This document shows positions 43,264 to 53,563 of a stretch of DNA of 64,000 nt, in pieces. Under the pieces are notes generated by a model. It did not search any database. It saw only the letters and a program-made list of their open reading frames with translations, and was not told the DNA's origin. Origin of the DNA: Odoribacter lunatus (GTDB lineage: Bacteria > Bacteroidota > Bacteroidia > Bacteroidales > Marinifilaceae); NCBI RefSeq assembly GCF_943193135.1, contig NZ_CALPCZ010000006.1, positions 1 through 64,000 on the forward strand, given 5' to 3'. Position numbers and translations under genes: made by a program. Numbering within the stretch: position 1 is the stretch's first letter; the number at the start of each line of letters is the position of its first letter.

Positions 43264-44953
43264 CACAAAATTTCTTTCCCAACCTAAGCGATTATTCTGG
43301 TTTTATGTGATGATGAATCTGATTCCCAGCATTTGTCTGGTGTTTACAGAGCCGTTTACTTTTACGGGGAAACTTGTTTTATTGATGTTCCCATTGGGAT
43401 TGTATCTTATTTTGTTGTCTCTACTGAAGAATACGGGACGCTTACAGTTGTTTCTGTTTCCTCTTTTTATTCTGCATGCTTTTCAATTGGTTTTGTTTTA
43501 CCTGTTCGGAGAAGCCGTCATTGCGGTGGATATGTTTCTGAATGTCGCCACCACGAATGTGAGTGAAGCCGGTGAATTGCTTGACAATATATGGCCTGCG
43601 ATTATAGCTGTATGCGTGTTGTATCTTCCGACGACCGTTATTGCCTGCATTACCTGCCGACGCAAAATTTATCTGCCTGCATCGTTCCGGAAAAAGACTA
43701 TCGTGGCAGGAATTGTCCTGCTGGCTGTTTCTTACGGCTTGACGTTTGTTGCCCGCAATAAGAATACGGAACGTTTCACGCTCCATGAAGATGTTTATCC
43801 CGCCAATGTGGTGTATAATCTGGGATTTGCCATTAATAAATGGCACAATAGCCGTCTTTATCCCGTTACTTCCCAGGATTTTAAATTTCATGCCGGCAAA
43901 AGCGCCTTTGCTCCTTCCCGGGAAGTTTATGTCCTTGTTGTAGGGGAAGCAAGCCGGGCTGAAAATTGGCAATTGTACGGTTATACCCGTCCGACAAATC
44001 CGCAGCTTTCCCAAGAAGCAGGGCTTATCTGGTTTGAAGATGCCATTACCCAGTCGAATACTACACACAAGAGTGTTCCGCTGATTTTGTCCGCCGCTTC
44101 GGCAGAGGATTACAGTGTTATCTATACGCACAAAAGTATTTTAAGCGCTTTTAAAGAGGCCGGATTTACCAGTGTATTTTTATCGAATCAGATTCCCAAC
44201 CGGTCATTTACGGATTTTTACGCCGATGAGGCAGACTTTCACAGAAATATCCGTACGGCCGACGAGGGGGGATTGATTACTACCAATACTTTCGATGATG
44301 CGATGCTTCCTCTTTTGCAACATTATATCGATTCTATTCCCGGCAATCTTTTTATCGTGTTGCATACGTATGGCTCCCATTTTAATTATAAGGAAAGGTA
44401 TCCGGAGAGTTTTTCCGTATTCCAACCCGATAATGCGACCAGCGTGAAGACAGAAAATAAGGAGCAATTAATTAATGCGTATGATAATAGTGTTTTATAT
44501 ACGGATGATTTCCTGCACCGGGTTATCGGTGTTTTAAATGATGCACAGGCGACTTCCGCTTTGTTTTATACTTCCGACCATGGGGAGGATTTGTTGGATG
44601 ATGCAAGGAAGCGATTTTTACACGCTTCACCCAACCCGACGTTTTATCAACTCAAGATTCCCGTCTTTATGTGGTTTTCGGATAATTATCGCACGATTTT
44701 TCCCGATAAGGTGCAATATGCCTTAAACAACCGCACGAAACCTGTTGCCACGAATGCGGCATTTCATACGATGCTGGACGCGGCGTTTATTCAATCTCCT
44801 TATCTGCAAACGGATTTATCTTTAGTCAGTCCGGATTTTAAGGTTGCCCGCCGGATGTATTTAAATGACCATGATAAACCTGTCTTTTTTTATAAAGCAG
44901 GTCTTAAAAAGGAGGATAAGGAGATGATTGACAAAAGGGGTATGAATCATTAA
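43250..44953 (+). CDS. Lipid A phosphoethanolamine transferase family protein
   Basis: 567 residues from the ATG at 43250 (in-frame 43208 start would lie deep in the previous gene). Five membrane segments occupy about residues 12-175. The periplasmic sulfatase-fold domain follows, with metal residues in VVGEASRAENWQLYGY, the nucleophile Thr in SNTTHKSVPLIL (about residue 268-279), LHTYGSHFNYKERYP, and YTSDHGEDLLDD. The family moves phosphoethanolamine from phosphatidylethanolamine to lipid A or other glycolipids and is a common route to cationic peptide resistance. Its 14-bp overlap with the Omp85 gene implies coupled translation. Confidence 0.92.
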   Translation: MKLFDTKFLSQPKRLFWFYVMMNLIPSICLVFTEPFTFTGKLVLLMFPLGLYLILLSLLKNTGRLQLFLFPLFILHAFQLVLFYLFGEAVIAVDMFLNVATTNVSEAGELLDNIWPAIIAVCVLYLPTTVIACITCRRKIYLPASFRKKTIVAGIVLLAVSYGLTFVARNKNTERFTLHEDVYPANVVYNLGFAINKWHNSRLYPVTSQDFKFHAGKSAFAPSREVYVLVVGEASRAENWQLYGYTRPTNPQLSQEAGLIWFEDAITQSNTTHKSVPLILSAASAEDYSVIYTHKSILSAFKEAGFTSVFLSNQIPNRSFTDFYADEADFHRNIRTADEGGLITTNTFDDAMLPLLQHYIDSIPGNLFIVLHTYGSHFNYKERYPESFSVFQPDNATSVKTENKEQLINAYDNSVLYTDDFLHRVIGVLNDAQATSALFYTSDHGEDLLDDARKRFLHASPNPTFYQLKIPVFMWFSDNYRTIFPDKVQYALNNRTKPVATNAAFHTMLDAAFIQSPYLQTDLSLVSPDFKVARRMYLNDHDKPVFFYKAGLKKEDKEMIDKRGMNH

Positions 44954-44963
44954 AAGCGGATTC

Positions 44964-45623
44964 ATGCTGGCGTTGTACTATATACGACTGTCTGAGTTTC
45001 CGGAGGATATGCCCGATTCTTCTACCTGCCCGAAGGTCCGCAGGGAAAAACGGGTCGGGAGACTGTTGCTCCGTTTTGTCTTGAAACGGTATTTTCATTT
45101 GGATTCGGAATGTGTGTCTTTGTATACCAATGAGCACGGGAAACCTTATTTAAAGGGATTTCCGCTTTTTTTCAATCTGTCCCATTCAGGGGATTGGCTG
45201 GTTTGCGCTTTTTCCGATACGGAAGTCGGAGCGGATATTGAGAAAATCGGAGTACCCCGCCTTGCCGTGGCAAAACGCTTTTTTCATCCACGAGAGTTTT
45301 TGGCGGTGTCGAATGCTCCGGAAGCGGAATGCGCGGAGTTGTTTTTTCGCTACTGGAGCGGTAAGGAAAGCGTACTAAAGTACACAGGAAGCGGTCTGGC
45401 AGGGTCTTTGAGTTCGTTTTACATCGAATGGGATGATAAGCCGGGTGTTGCCGTGTATAAAGAATCCGGCAAACTGCCGCTCTTTCTTCACAAGTGTGAA
45501 GTAGATGAAAATTACCAATGTTTTATCTGTTCACAACAAAATACAGTTCCGGAATTACATCTACTGACCCGCCGGGAGCTAGAAGAATTATTTCCGGCGA
45601 ATCAAAGCAATTTGTTGTTATAA
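44964..45623 (+). CDS. 4'-phosphopantetheinyl transferase (Sfp-type)
   Basis: 219 residues. Motifs of the Sfp/AcpS superfamily: [24 protein letters not shown] (Mg2+-binding, about residue 88), and [15 protein letters not shown] (about 132-146). It attaches the phosphopantetheine arm to acyl or peptidyl carrier proteins. No polyketide or nonribosomal synthetase is nearby, so it may serve fatty-acid ACP. It ends inside the opposing asd gene (22-bp tail overlap). An upstream start at 44964 is reasonable because only 10 bp separate it from the preceding stop. Confidence 0.92.
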   Translation: MLALYYIRLSEFPEDMPDSSTCPKVRREKRVGRLLLRFVLKRYFHLDSECVSLYTNEHGKPYLKGFPLFFNLSHSGDWLVCAFSDTEVGADIEKIGVPRLAVAKRFFHPREFLAVSNAPEAECAELFFRYWSGKESVLKYTGSGLAGSLSSFYIEWDDKPGVAVYKESGKLPLFLHKCEVDENYQCFICSQQNTVPELHLLTRRELEELFPANQSNLLL

Positions 45624-46609
45624 AGGTATTCGGCTATCTGAACGGCGTTTAATGCCGCTCCTTTTTTGATTTGGTCTCCCACAGTCCAAAAGGTTAATCC
45701 ATTTTCAAAAGCGATGTCTTTTCTAATTCTTCCTACATATACCGGATCTTTACCCGATACGAACAAGGGCATGGGATATTCTTTCCGTTCGGGATTATCC
45801 TGAAGAACGATACCGTCAGCCTTTCGGAATGCCTCTTTGGCTTCCTCCACGGACAGAGGACGTTCGGTTTCCACCCATATACTTTCCGAGTGCGCCCGAA
45901 GTGCCGGCACACGTACGCACGTGGCGCTGACCCGAATATCGGAATGCATGATTTTACGGGTTTCATGAAACATTTTCATTTCCTCTTTGGTATAGCCGTT
46001 TTCGGTAAAAACATCAATATGGGGAATTAAGTTGTATGCCAATTGGTAAGCAAATTTTTCCACAACAGGTGTTTCCCCTGATGCAATTTGCGTATATTGG
46101 TTGCAAAGTTCCTGCATTGCAGCGGCACCCGCTCCGCTCGCCGCCTGGTATGTGGCGACTCTCACCCGCTTGATATGACTGATTTTTTCTATGGCTTGCA
46201 AGGCAACCACCATTTGTATGGTTGTACAGTTGGGATTGGCAATTATATTGCGGGGACGCCGTCCGGCATCTTGCGCATTGACTTCGGGTACAACCAAAGG
46301 TACATCCTCTTCCATACGGAATGCACTGGAGTTGTCTATCATCACGGCTCCGTATTTTGTGATAGTGTCCGCAAATTCCCTGGAGGTCCCGGCTCCCGCA
46401 GACACAAAAGCGATGTCCACCCCTTTGAAATCGTCATTGTGTTGCAAAAGCCTGACCTGGTATTTTTTCCCCCGGCAGGTATAGTAAGTTCCCGCACTTC
46501 GGGAAGACCCGAACAGTATTAATTCATCAAACGGGAAATTCCGTTCTTCCAGTACCCGTAAAAATTCCTGCCCGACGGCACCACTTGCACCAACAATCGC
46601 TATTTTCAT
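45602..46609 (-). CDS. asd: Aspartate-semialdehyde dehydrogenase
   Basis: 335 residues. NADP-binding [11 protein letters not shown] at the N-terminus; catalytic Cys in NPNCTTIQM (about residue 128-136); [17 protein letters not shown]; and [14 protein letters not shown] with the substrate His. It makes aspartate semialdehyde from aspartyl phosphate for lysine, threonine, methionine and diaminopimelate synthesis. The 3' end overlaps the PPTase gene tail to tail by 22 bp, a rare layout that leaves no room for separate terminators. Confidence 0.96.
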   Translation of the reverse strand: MKIAIVGASGAVGQEFLRVLEERNFPFDELILFGSSRSAGTYYTCRGKKYQVRLLQHNDDFKGVDIAFVSAGAGTSREFADTITKYGAVMIDNSSAFRMEEDVPLVVPEVNAQDAGRRPRNIIANPNCTTIQMVVALQAIEKISHIKRVRVATYQAASGAGAAAMQELCNQYTQIASGETPVVEKFAYQLAYNLIPHIDVFTENGYTKEEMKMFHETRKIMHSDIRVSATCVRVPALRAHSESIWVETERPLSVEEAKEAFRKADGIVLQDNPERKEYPMPLFVSGKDPVYVGRIRKDIAFENGLTFWTVGDQIKKGAALNAVQIAEYLYNNKLL

Positions 46610-46750
46610 GTTTTATTCTATTTTCCCGACAAAAGTAAAATAAGAAATGGCGGTATAACAAAAAAAACGTTTGAAATTTGTTTTTTTATATGAATTATTC
46701 TACTTTTACCCCGAAGAAAGCGAGTTGTAATAACTTATTAAAACGATATC

Positions 46751-47434
46751 ATGGAAATAAAAAAGGCACCGAAAGTAGATCTGGAAGGAAAGAAAGGAAT
46801 TTTCTTCGAGATTGGTCTTTTACTTGCTTTAGGAATCCTACTGTATGCTTTTGAATGGAAAACGGAAACCAAGAAAACGCAAGATATGCAGGGTGGTGAA
46901 GTTGAGCAAGTAGAAGAGGAAATTATTCCTGTTACAACACAGAATACGCCTCCCCCTCCTCCTCCTCCCCCCGCGCCCAAATTGACGGACTTGATTAATA
47001 TCGTGGAGAATGACCAAGATATTGATGAGGATTTGGAGATTACAGACGCAGAAGATGAAACGGAAAATACTGTTGTTGATGTAACCCAGTTTAATGAATT
47101 GGAAGAAGAGGATACAGGTGAAGCTGAAATTTTCCGGGTTGTGGAAGAGCAACCGGGCTTTAACGGAAATATGAACAAGTGGTTAAAGGATAATTTGAAG
47201 TATCCGGTGATTGCACAGGAGAACGGAGTTTCCGGTAAAGTATATGTTGAATTTGTTGTGGAGAAAGACGGTAGCATCACGGACGTAAAAGTAGTTCGTT
47301 CTGTTGACCCTTCTTTGGATAAAGAAGCTGTTCGCGTGGTAAAATCCATGCCGAAATGGAAACCGGGAAAACAGAGAGGCAAACCGGTACGTGTAGCTTA
47401 CACGATTCCCATTAATTTCACATTATCCAATTGA
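46751..47434 (+). CDS. TonB-family energy transducer
   Basis: 227 residues: short cytoplasmic N-terminus, one membrane anchor (IGLLLALGILLYAFEW, about 22-37), a periplasmic part with an acidic region and a proline run (TPPPPPPPPAPKL, about 68-80), and a C-terminal TonB domain (YPVIAQENGVSGKVYVEF ... VVKSMPKWKPGKQ). It transmits proton-motive energy from ExbB/ExbD to outer-membrane receptors such as the SusC at the window start. ExbB/ExbD genes are not in the window. Confidence 0.92.
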   Translation: MEIKKAPKVDLEGKKGIFFEIGLLLALGILLYAFEWKTETKKTQDMQGGEVEQVEEEIIPVTTQNTPPPPPPPPAPKLTDLINIVENDQDIDEDLEITDAEDETENTVVDVTQFNELEEEDTGEAEIFRVVEEQPGFNGNMNKWLKDNLKYPVIAQENGVSGKVYVEFVVEKDGSITDVKVVRSVDPSLDKEAVRVVKSMPKWKPGKQRGKPVRVAYTIPINFTLSN

Positions 47435-47470
47435 TTTTTTTCATTTTTTAAATTTTAAGAGTTGATAAGA

Positions 47471-47495
47471 GGGTGTCCAAGTAAAATTGGCACCC
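47471..47495 (+). terminator. Probable terminator after tonB
   Basis: Stem GGGTG(t)CCAA / TTGGCACCC (47471-47480 with 47487-47495) with one bulged T. The downstream tract is T-rich but broken, so the efficiency is uncertain. Confidence 0.5.
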
Positions 47496-47530
47496 TTAAT
47501 TTATTCTTACTCTTTTTATTCTAAATTTTC

Positions 47531-48748
47531 ATGGGTTATTATTATACTAAAAAAGAGGCGGAAAAGGCGATATTAGTAGGAGTTGCTCTCCAGGCAGAAG
47601 GCATTAGTTATGAACAAATGACCGAATATCTGGATGAATTGGCTTTTCTTGCCGAGACGGCAGGCGCCCAAACGGTAAAAATATTCACTCAAAATTTGGA
47701 TAAAGCCGTACACAGTACGTTCATAGGAAAAGGGAAATTGGAAGAAATCAAACAATATATCGAAGAAAATGAAACCGATATGGTTATTTTCGACGATGAA
47801 CTGACTCCTACACAACTCCGTAATATCGAAAATGAATTAAAGGGCGTAAAAGTACTCGACCGCACGAATCTGATTCTGGATATTTTCGCCAGCCGGGCAC
47901 GTACTGCCCATGCCAAGACTCAAGTGGAACTGGCACAGTATCAATACCTGCTTCCCCGACTGACCGGTATGTGGACTCACCTTGAACGACAGAAGGGCGG
48001 TATCGGACTGCGAGGTCCCGGAGAGACGGAAATTGAAACCGACAGACGGGTTATCCGGGATAAAATTTCCCGTTTGAAGGAGCAATTAGAAAAAATAGAC
48101 AAACAAAAAATTACGCAACGCAAGAACAGAGGCAAGCTGGTTCGTGTCGCTTTGGTGGGATATACGAATGTCGGCAAGTCCACGTTGATGAATCTGTTAA
48201 GCAAATCGGATGTTTTCGCCGAGAACAAATTATTTGCAACTCTGGATACAACCGTACGAAAAATCGCGATTAAGAATGTGCCTTTCCTGCTTGCCGATAC
48301 TGTCGGATTTATCCGGAAATTACCGACGCATCTTATCGAATCTTTTAAGTCTACTCTGGATGAAGTGAGGGAAGCCGATGTGATTTTGCATGTAGTGGAT
48401 ATTTCTCATCCCCAATTTGAAGACCAGATGAAAACGGTTAATGAAACGTTAGCCGATTTAATCAAAGAGCCCAAACCGACGATTATCGTTTTCAATAAAA
48501 TTGATGCTTTCACGTATGTAAAGAAGGAAGAGGATGATTTAACGCCTATACAGCGCTGCAATTATAGCCTGAACGATTTAAAACAAATGTGGATGTCGAA
48601 ACAGGAGGTTGAAACGGTATATATTTCCGCCGCCCAAAAGGAAAATATCGAAGAGTTGAAAGATAAGCTCTACGCTATTGTGAGGGAGATTCATTCCGCC
48701 CGTTTCCCTTACAATGATTTCCTCTATGAAGAGACGCTTCCGGAATGA
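47531..48748 (+). CDS. hflX: Ribosome-associated GTPase HflX
   Basis: 405 residues. HflX N-domain (LAEKKAILVG-like start, GKGKLEEIKQYI), the glycine-rich linker GGIGLRGPGETEIETDRR, then a G domain with GYTNVGKSTLMN (about 211), DTVGFIRKLP (switch II) and NKIDAF. HflX splits stalled or heat-damaged ribosomes into subunits. Tail-to-tail with tyrS across a 12-bp gap. Confidence 0.96.
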   Translation: MGYYYTKKEAEKAILVGVALQAEGISYEQMTEYLDELAFLAETAGAQTVKIFTQNLDKAVHSTFIGKGKLEEIKQYIEENETDMVIFDDELTPTQLRNIENELKGVKVLDRTNLILDIFASRARTAHAKTQVELAQYQYLLPRLTGMWTHLERQKGGIGLRGPGETEIETDRRVIRDKISRLKEQLEKIDKQKITQRKNRGKLVRVALVGYTNVGKSTLMNLLSKSDVFAENKLFATLDTTVRKIAIKNVPFLLADTVGFIRKLPTHLIESFKSTLDEVREADVILHVVDISHPQFEDQMKTVNETLADLIKEPKPTIIVFNKIDAFTYVKKEEDDLTPIQRCNYSLNDLKQMWMSKQEVETVYISAAQKENIEELKDKLYAIVREIHSARFPYNDFLYEETLPE

Positions 48749-48760
48749 ATCTCCTTTTGT

Positions 48761-50050
48761 TTATTTTACGATAACTAAAAAGTAGTTTTTCTTTCCGCTT
48801 TGAGCCAAGATGTATTTTCCATCTATCAAATCGGACGTTCTCACAACTGTGTCTTCTCCTACTTTTTCTTTATTAATACTAATGGAATTGGCTTTTAATG
48901 CCCGCCGCGCTTCTCCTTTGGAGGGCATAACGGCTGTTTGCGTTGCCAAAAAGTCCACTATCTGTATTCCCGCTTCCAAATCGGTTTTGCTTATCTCAAA
49001 TTGCGGTACTCCTTCAAAGACGGCTAAAAATGTGGCTTCGTCTATTTTCCGCAATGTATCGGATGTGGCGTTGCCAAATAGTATTTGTGAGGCTTCCAGT
49101 GCCGAATCAAAGGCTTCCTGTCCATGAATGAGGCACGTTATTTCTTTTGCCAGTGTTTTTTGCAATTTCCGCAAATGAGGCGCTTCCGCATGTTCGGCTA
49201 TCAAAGCGTTAATCTCTGCCGGAGGCAATATGGTGAAAATTTTGATATAGCGTGCAGCGTCCTCATCGGAAGTATTTAACCAGAATTGATAAAATTTGTA
49301 TGGAGAGGTTCGTTGCGGGTCGAGCCAGATGTTACCGGATTCCGTTTTACCGAATTTTTTTCCGTCACTTTTGGTCATCAGCGGCCATGTCAGAGCATAA
49401 GCATCCAATCCTTCTTTCCGGCGAATCAGTTCCACTCCGGTGGTAATGTTTCCCCATTGGTCGGAGCCTCCCATCTGCAACATGCAGTCATGATTTTTAC
49501 GCAAATGCAAAAAGTCATATCCCTGTACCAATTGGTAGGTAAATTCCGTGAATGACATTCCTTGTGCAGCTTCAGCTCCAAGACGTTTTTTCACAGAGTC
49601 TTTCGCCATCATGTAATTGACAGTGATGTGTTTTCCTATGTCCCGAATAAATCCCAAAAATGAAAACTCTTTCATCCAGTCGTAGTTATTAAGCATAACC
49701 GCTGCATTGGATGCCGAAGAATTGAAGTCAATAAAACGTGAAAGTTGTTTTTTTATGGCTTCCATGTTTTTATGTATCGTCTCTTCATCCAACAGATTTC
49801 GTTCCTGTGATTTACCGCTCGGGTCTCCAATCATGCCGGTTGCCCCGCCAATAATAAAAATCGGCTTGTGTCCCGCCAGTTGGAAATGTTTCATCATCAT
49901 GACGGATACCAAATGTCCCACGTGCAATGAATCAGCAGTCGGGTCTATTCCGACATAAGCGGTTGTCTGTCCTTTTGCTAATTGTTCTTCGGTTCCGGGC
50001 ATGATGTCATGAATCATACCTCTCCACTTTAACTCTTCTACAAAATTCAT
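48761..50050 (-). CDS. tyrS: Tyrosyl-tRNA synthetase
   Basis: 429 residues. Class I motifs: [18 protein letters not shown] (HIGH as HVGH, about 45) and [13 protein letters not shown] (KMSKS-type KFGKT, about 233). The C-terminal S4 RNA-binding domain ([21 protein letters not shown]) is present. Residue WGNITTG and [11 protein letters not shown] mark the tyrosine site. Followed 4 bp upstream by cvpA, so the two genes form an operon on the minus strand. Confidence 0.97.
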   Translation of the reverse strand: MNFVEELKWRGMIHDIMPGTEEQLAKGQTTAYVGIDPTADSLHVGHLVSVMMMKHFQLAGHKPIFIIGGATGMIGDPSGKSQERNLLDEETIHKNMEAIKKQLSRFIDFNSSASNAAVMLNNYDWMKEFSFLGFIRDIGKHITVNYMMAKDSVKKRLGAEAAQGMSFTEFTYQLVQGYDFLHLRKNHDCMLQMGGSDQWGNITTGVELIRRKEGLDAYALTWPLMTKSDGKKFGKTESGNIWLDPQRTSPYKFYQFWLNTSDEDAARYIKIFTILPPAEINALIAEHAEAPHLRKLQKTLAKEITCLIHGQEAFDSALEASQILFGNATSDTLRKIDEATFLAVFEGVPQFEISKTDLEAGIQIVDFLATQTAVMPSKGEARRALKANSISINKEKVGEDTVVRTSDLIDGKYILAQSGKKNYFLVIVK

Positions 50051-50054
50051 CGTT

Positions 50055-50534
50055 TTAAGATTTTATCATATCATACATTTGCCGGGCAAAGGTAAGAAAA
50101 GGATGATACAAAAGGCTATTCTCTTTTGTCTCATTTTTCATAAAATGAAATTTATCATCCAACGCATCTACCAGCAGCAATAATACACACAGAATAAGAA
50201 AATATTTCGCTATTCCCAGGATAGTACCCAAAAGTTTGTTTACCAATCCCAATGAGACCATGTCTATAATTTTCGTGAGCATTTTCCCCAATACGAAAAT
50301 GAGGACCATTACGACCAAAAATGTTATACTCAAAGCAATATAAGAAAGATAGCCGGAGGTGATATTCAAGAAATCACGTAACAGTACTTCTGTCACGTCC
50401 GAATAATGAATGGCAATATAAACTCCCAGTATTACACCTACCAATGTCGCGATTTCCACTATCAGACCTTTGGAAAATCCTTTGTATGCACCATACACCA
50501 GAGGGAGCAAGAGTATAATATCTATGAGGTTCAC
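50055..50534 (-). CDS. CvpA family inner-membrane protein
   Basis: 159 residues with four hydrophobic helices (about 4-24, 28-48, 62-82, 103-123). The start [25 protein letters not shown] matches the CvpA family. In E. coli CvpA is linked to colicin V production and to outer-membrane integrity. It is the first gene of the cvpA-tyrS pair, divergent from aspS. Confidence 0.88.
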   Translation of the reverse strand: MNLIDIILLLPLVYGAYKGFSKGLIVEIATLVGVILGVYIAIHYSDVTEVLLRDFLNITSGYLSYIALSITFLVVMVLIFVLGKMLTKIIDMVSLGLVNKLLGTILGIAKYFLILCVLLLLVDALDDKFHFMKNETKENSLLYHPFLTFARQMYDMIKS

Positions 50535-50663
50535 GTCTATTTTTTAATTTTGGGAACCAAAGATAAGGTGAATTCTTTATTTTTCCCACAGATTTCAAGG
50601 TTTCTTCCGATATTGTTCGTATTTTCGTGGTTTGTTAAAATAATTATAAATTTTATCAAGAAT

Positions 50664-52406
50664 ATGTACAGAACACATACCTGCGGCCAACTCCGGTTAG
50701 AAAACAAAAATGAAGATGTATGCCTGAGCGGCTGGGTACAAAGAATCAGGAATCTCGGAGCGATGACGTTTATTGATTTACGTGACCGTTACGGTATTAC
50801 GCAATTGACGATAGAGGAATCTGCCCCCGAAGATATAAAGAAACAAGTAGCATTATTGGGAAGGGAATTTGTTATTCAGGTGAAAGGGAAAGTGGTGGAA
50901 AGAAGCAGTAAAAACAATAAGATTCCTACGGGAGATATTGAAATTCTAATTTCGGAATTAACTATTCTCAGCCAGTCGGAAATTCCGCCATTCACGATTG
51001 AAGACAATACGGACGGAGGGGATGAGATACGCATGAAGTATCGTTATTTAGACTTGCGCCGTACTATGGTCAGAAAGAATCTGGAGTTGCGTCACAAGAT
51101 GGCTCATCTAGTAAGAAATTATCTTGACGGACAACATTTCATGGAGGTTGAAACTCCGGTACTAATTAAAAGTACACCGGAAGGCGCCAGGGATTTTATA
51201 GTTCCTTCCCGCATGAATCAAGGACAGTTTTACGCTTTGCCCCAAAGTCCTCAAACCTTCAAACAGTTATTGATGGTAGCCGGCTTCGACCGATATTACC
51301 AAATTGTAAAATGTTTCCGAGATGAAGACTTACGTGCCGACCGCCAACCCGAATTTACCCAAATAGATTGTGAAATGTCTTTTGTGGAAAGGGACGATGT
51401 GCTGAATATTTTTGAAGGCATGATTCGCCATCTGTTTAAAGAACTCAAAGGTATTGATTTGCCTGCTTTACCCCGTATGAGCTGGCATGATGCAATGGAG
51501 CATTATGGTTGTGACAAACCGGATATCCGTTTTGGAATGGAGTTTGTGGATTTAAGCGAAGTAGCCAGAAATAAAGATTTTTCTGTTTTCAATACGGCCG
51601 AATACATCGGTGCTATTTGCGCTTCCGGATGTGCTTCTTATACCCGCAAACAATTGGATGAACTGACTGATTTTGTTAAACGTCCTCAGATCGGTGCCAA
51701 AGGGTTAGTTTATGTAAAATATAATGAAGACGGTAGTCTGAAATCTTCCGTCGATAAATTTTACAGCGAAGAAGATTTAAAAACCTGGAGTGCTATTTGC
51801 GGTGCCAAACCGGGAGATTTAATACTGATTCTTTGCGGTCCCAAGAATAAGACCCTGCCTCAATTATGCGAGTTACGTCTGGAGATGGGTGACCGGCTCG
51901 GTCTGCGCGACAAGAATGTCTTTAAACCGCTGTGGGTGGTTGATTTTCCCTTGTTGGAATGGGATGAAGAAACCCAACGTTTCTATGCTATGCACCATCC
52001 GTTTACATCCCCCAATACGGAGGATATCGAATTAATGGAAAGTAATCCGGGCGCCGTCCGAGCAAATGCTTACGATATGGTTATCAACGGTGTGGAAGTC
52101 GGCGGTGGTTCTATACGTATCCACAATACAGAGTTACAACAACGTATGTTCCGTTGCCTCGGCTTTACTCCTGAACAAGCAGACAAACAATTCGGATTTC
52201 TTCTAAATGCTTTCAAATACGGAGCCCCCCCTCACGGAGGTATTGCTTTCGGTTTCGACCGGTTGGTTTCTATGTTTGCAGGCCTCGACAGTATCCGCGA
52301 TACGATTGCTTTCCCGAAAAACAATTCGGGACGTGATGTCATGATTGATTCTCCATCAGAAGTCAGTGAAGAACAGTTTAAGGAATTAGGAATAAAGTTA
52401 GTTTAA
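50664..52406 (+). CDS. aspS: Aspartyl-tRNA synthetase
   Basis: 580 residues, bacterial AspRS length, from the ATG at 50664 ([11 protein letters not shown]). The frame extends to 50406 across the cvpA start, and that extension has no family counterpart. N-terminal OB-fold ([21 protein letters not shown]), class II motif 2 [19 protein letters not shown], a bacterial insert (GAD) domain, and motif 3 [16 protein letters not shown]. It charges tRNA-Asp. Head of a plus-strand run that includes holB and ricT. Confidence 0.97.
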   Translation: MYRTHTCGQLRLENKNEDVCLSGWVQRIRNLGAMTFIDLRDRYGITQLTIEESAPEDIKKQVALLGREFVIQVKGKVVERSSKNNKIPTGDIEILISELTILSQSEIPPFTIEDNTDGGDEIRMKYRYLDLRRTMVRKNLELRHKMAHLVRNYLDGQHFMEVETPVLIKSTPEGARDFIVPSRMNQGQFYALPQSPQTFKQLLMVAGFDRYYQIVKCFRDEDLRADRQPEFTQIDCEMSFVERDDVLNIFEGMIRHLFKELKGIDLPALPRMSWHDAMEHYGCDKPDIRFGMEFVDLSEVARNKDFSVFNTAEYIGAICASGCASYTRKQLDELTDFVKRPQIGAKGLVYVKYNEDGSLKSSVDKFYSEEDLKTWSAICGAKPGDLILILCGPKNKTLPQLCELRLEMGDRLGLRDKNVFKPLWVVDFPLLEWDEETQRFYAMHHPFTSPNTEDIELMESNPGAVRANAYDMVINGVEVGGGSIRIHNTELQQRMFRCLGFTPEQADKQFGFLLNAFKYGAPPHGGIAFGFDRLVSMFAGLDSIRDTIAFPKNNSGRDVMIDSPSEVSEEQFKELGIKLV

Positions 52407-52416
52407 TTCCCACCCT

Positions 52417-53535
52417 ATGTTTAAAGACGTTATCGGTCATCGGGAGATTAAGCAACGATTGATTGCTTCCCTACAAACGGGACGGGTCAGTCATGCCCAA
52501 CTCTTTACCGGTGATACCGGTTACGGTTCTTTAGCTTTAGCATTGGCTTTCGCCCAATATGTTCTGTGTACAGGTGCCAAGAAAGAAGATGCTTGCGGGG
52601 AATGTCCGGCCTGCAAGCAAATGCGAAAGTTTATTCATCCCGACCTTCATTTTGTGTTCCCGGTTGTGCGCAAGACAAAGTCTCCCGTCAGCGACGAATA
52701 TATGAATGAATGGCGACATCTTCTGTCTCAAAGCGTTTATTTCAATTTGGAGGAATGGTATGCAGAGATGGGAGTGGAAGACAATGCCCAGGCAGCCATT
52801 TATACAGAGGAGAGCGGCAATATTCTCCGAAAACTCAATTTAAAGGCGTTTGAGTCGGATTATAAAATCATGATTGTATGGCTACCGGAAAAAATGAATC
52901 AGGAGTGTTCCAACAAACTTCTGAAAATTATCGAAGAGCCTTACGACAAGACGCTTTTTCTAATGGTATCGGAACATCCGGAACAAATTATTAATACCAT
53001 TCAGTCACGTACGCAACGTATCCATATTCCCCCATTGGAGAAAGAAGAGATTAAACAACATTTGATTGCCGAACAGCATATTGCCCCGGAGAAGGCAGAG
53101 GAGTACGCCCACATTGCCGCCGGCAACTGGCATCGGGCATTATGCCTGTTACATGAATCGGAGGAACAAGTATATCATCAGGAAAAATTTGTCAGTCTGA
53201 TGCGTTTATGCTGGGAAAGAAAAATGATTCCGGTCAATGAATGGGTAACGGAAATTACCGGAGCAGGACGGGAAAAGCAAAAAAATTTCTTAGCCCACGC
53301 CCTCCGGATGCTTCGGGAGAATTTTATAAAGAATTTCGGTATTAATAATTTAAATTATATGACCGAACGAGAAAAAAATTTTTCCGTAAAATTTTCTCCA
53401 TACGTACACGAAGGTAATCTCATTGCCCTATTCGAGGAATTTGAGAGGGCATACAATGATATAAGCCGCAACGGCAATGCCAAAATTGTCTTTACGGACC
53501 TCTGCATTAAAGTCATGCAAAATATCCGTCCTTAA
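52417..53535 (+). CDS. holB: DNA polymerase III subunit delta'
   Basis: 372 residues. It starts FKDVIGHREIKQRLIASLQTGRVSHAQLF, typical of clamp-loader subunits. The P-loop is degenerate (FTGDTGYGSLALAL), as in delta' which does not bind ATP productively, and a Cys4 zinc module lies at CTGAKKEDACGECPACKQM. LPEKMNQECSNKLLKIIEEP and a sensor-like SRTQRI follow. It loads the sliding clamp with delta and tau/gamma. It starts 10 bp after aspS. Confidence 0.94.
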   Translation: MFKDVIGHREIKQRLIASLQTGRVSHAQLFTGDTGYGSLALALAFAQYVLCTGAKKEDACGECPACKQMRKFIHPDLHFVFPVVRKTKSPVSDEYMNEWRHLLSQSVYFNLEEWYAEMGVEDNAQAAIYTEESGNILRKLNLKAFESDYKIMIVWLPEKMNQECSNKLLKIIEEPYDKTLFLMVSEHPEQIINTIQSRTQRIHIPPLEKEEIKQHLIAEQHIAPEKAEEYAHIAAGNWHRALCLLHESEEQVYHQEKFVSLMRLCWERKMIPVNEWVTEITGAGREKQKNFLAHALRMLRENFIKNFGINNLNYMTEREKNFSVKFSPYVHEGNLIALFEEFERAYNDISRNGNAKIVFTDLCIKVMQNIRP

Positions 53536-53563
53536 AGACAAAAACAAGTAAAAACAATGCATT

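Noticed and set aside
50406-50663. In-frame N-terminal extension of aspS
   Set aside because: It crosses the divergent cvpA start and has no counterpart in AspRS, whose normal N-terminus begins at 50664.
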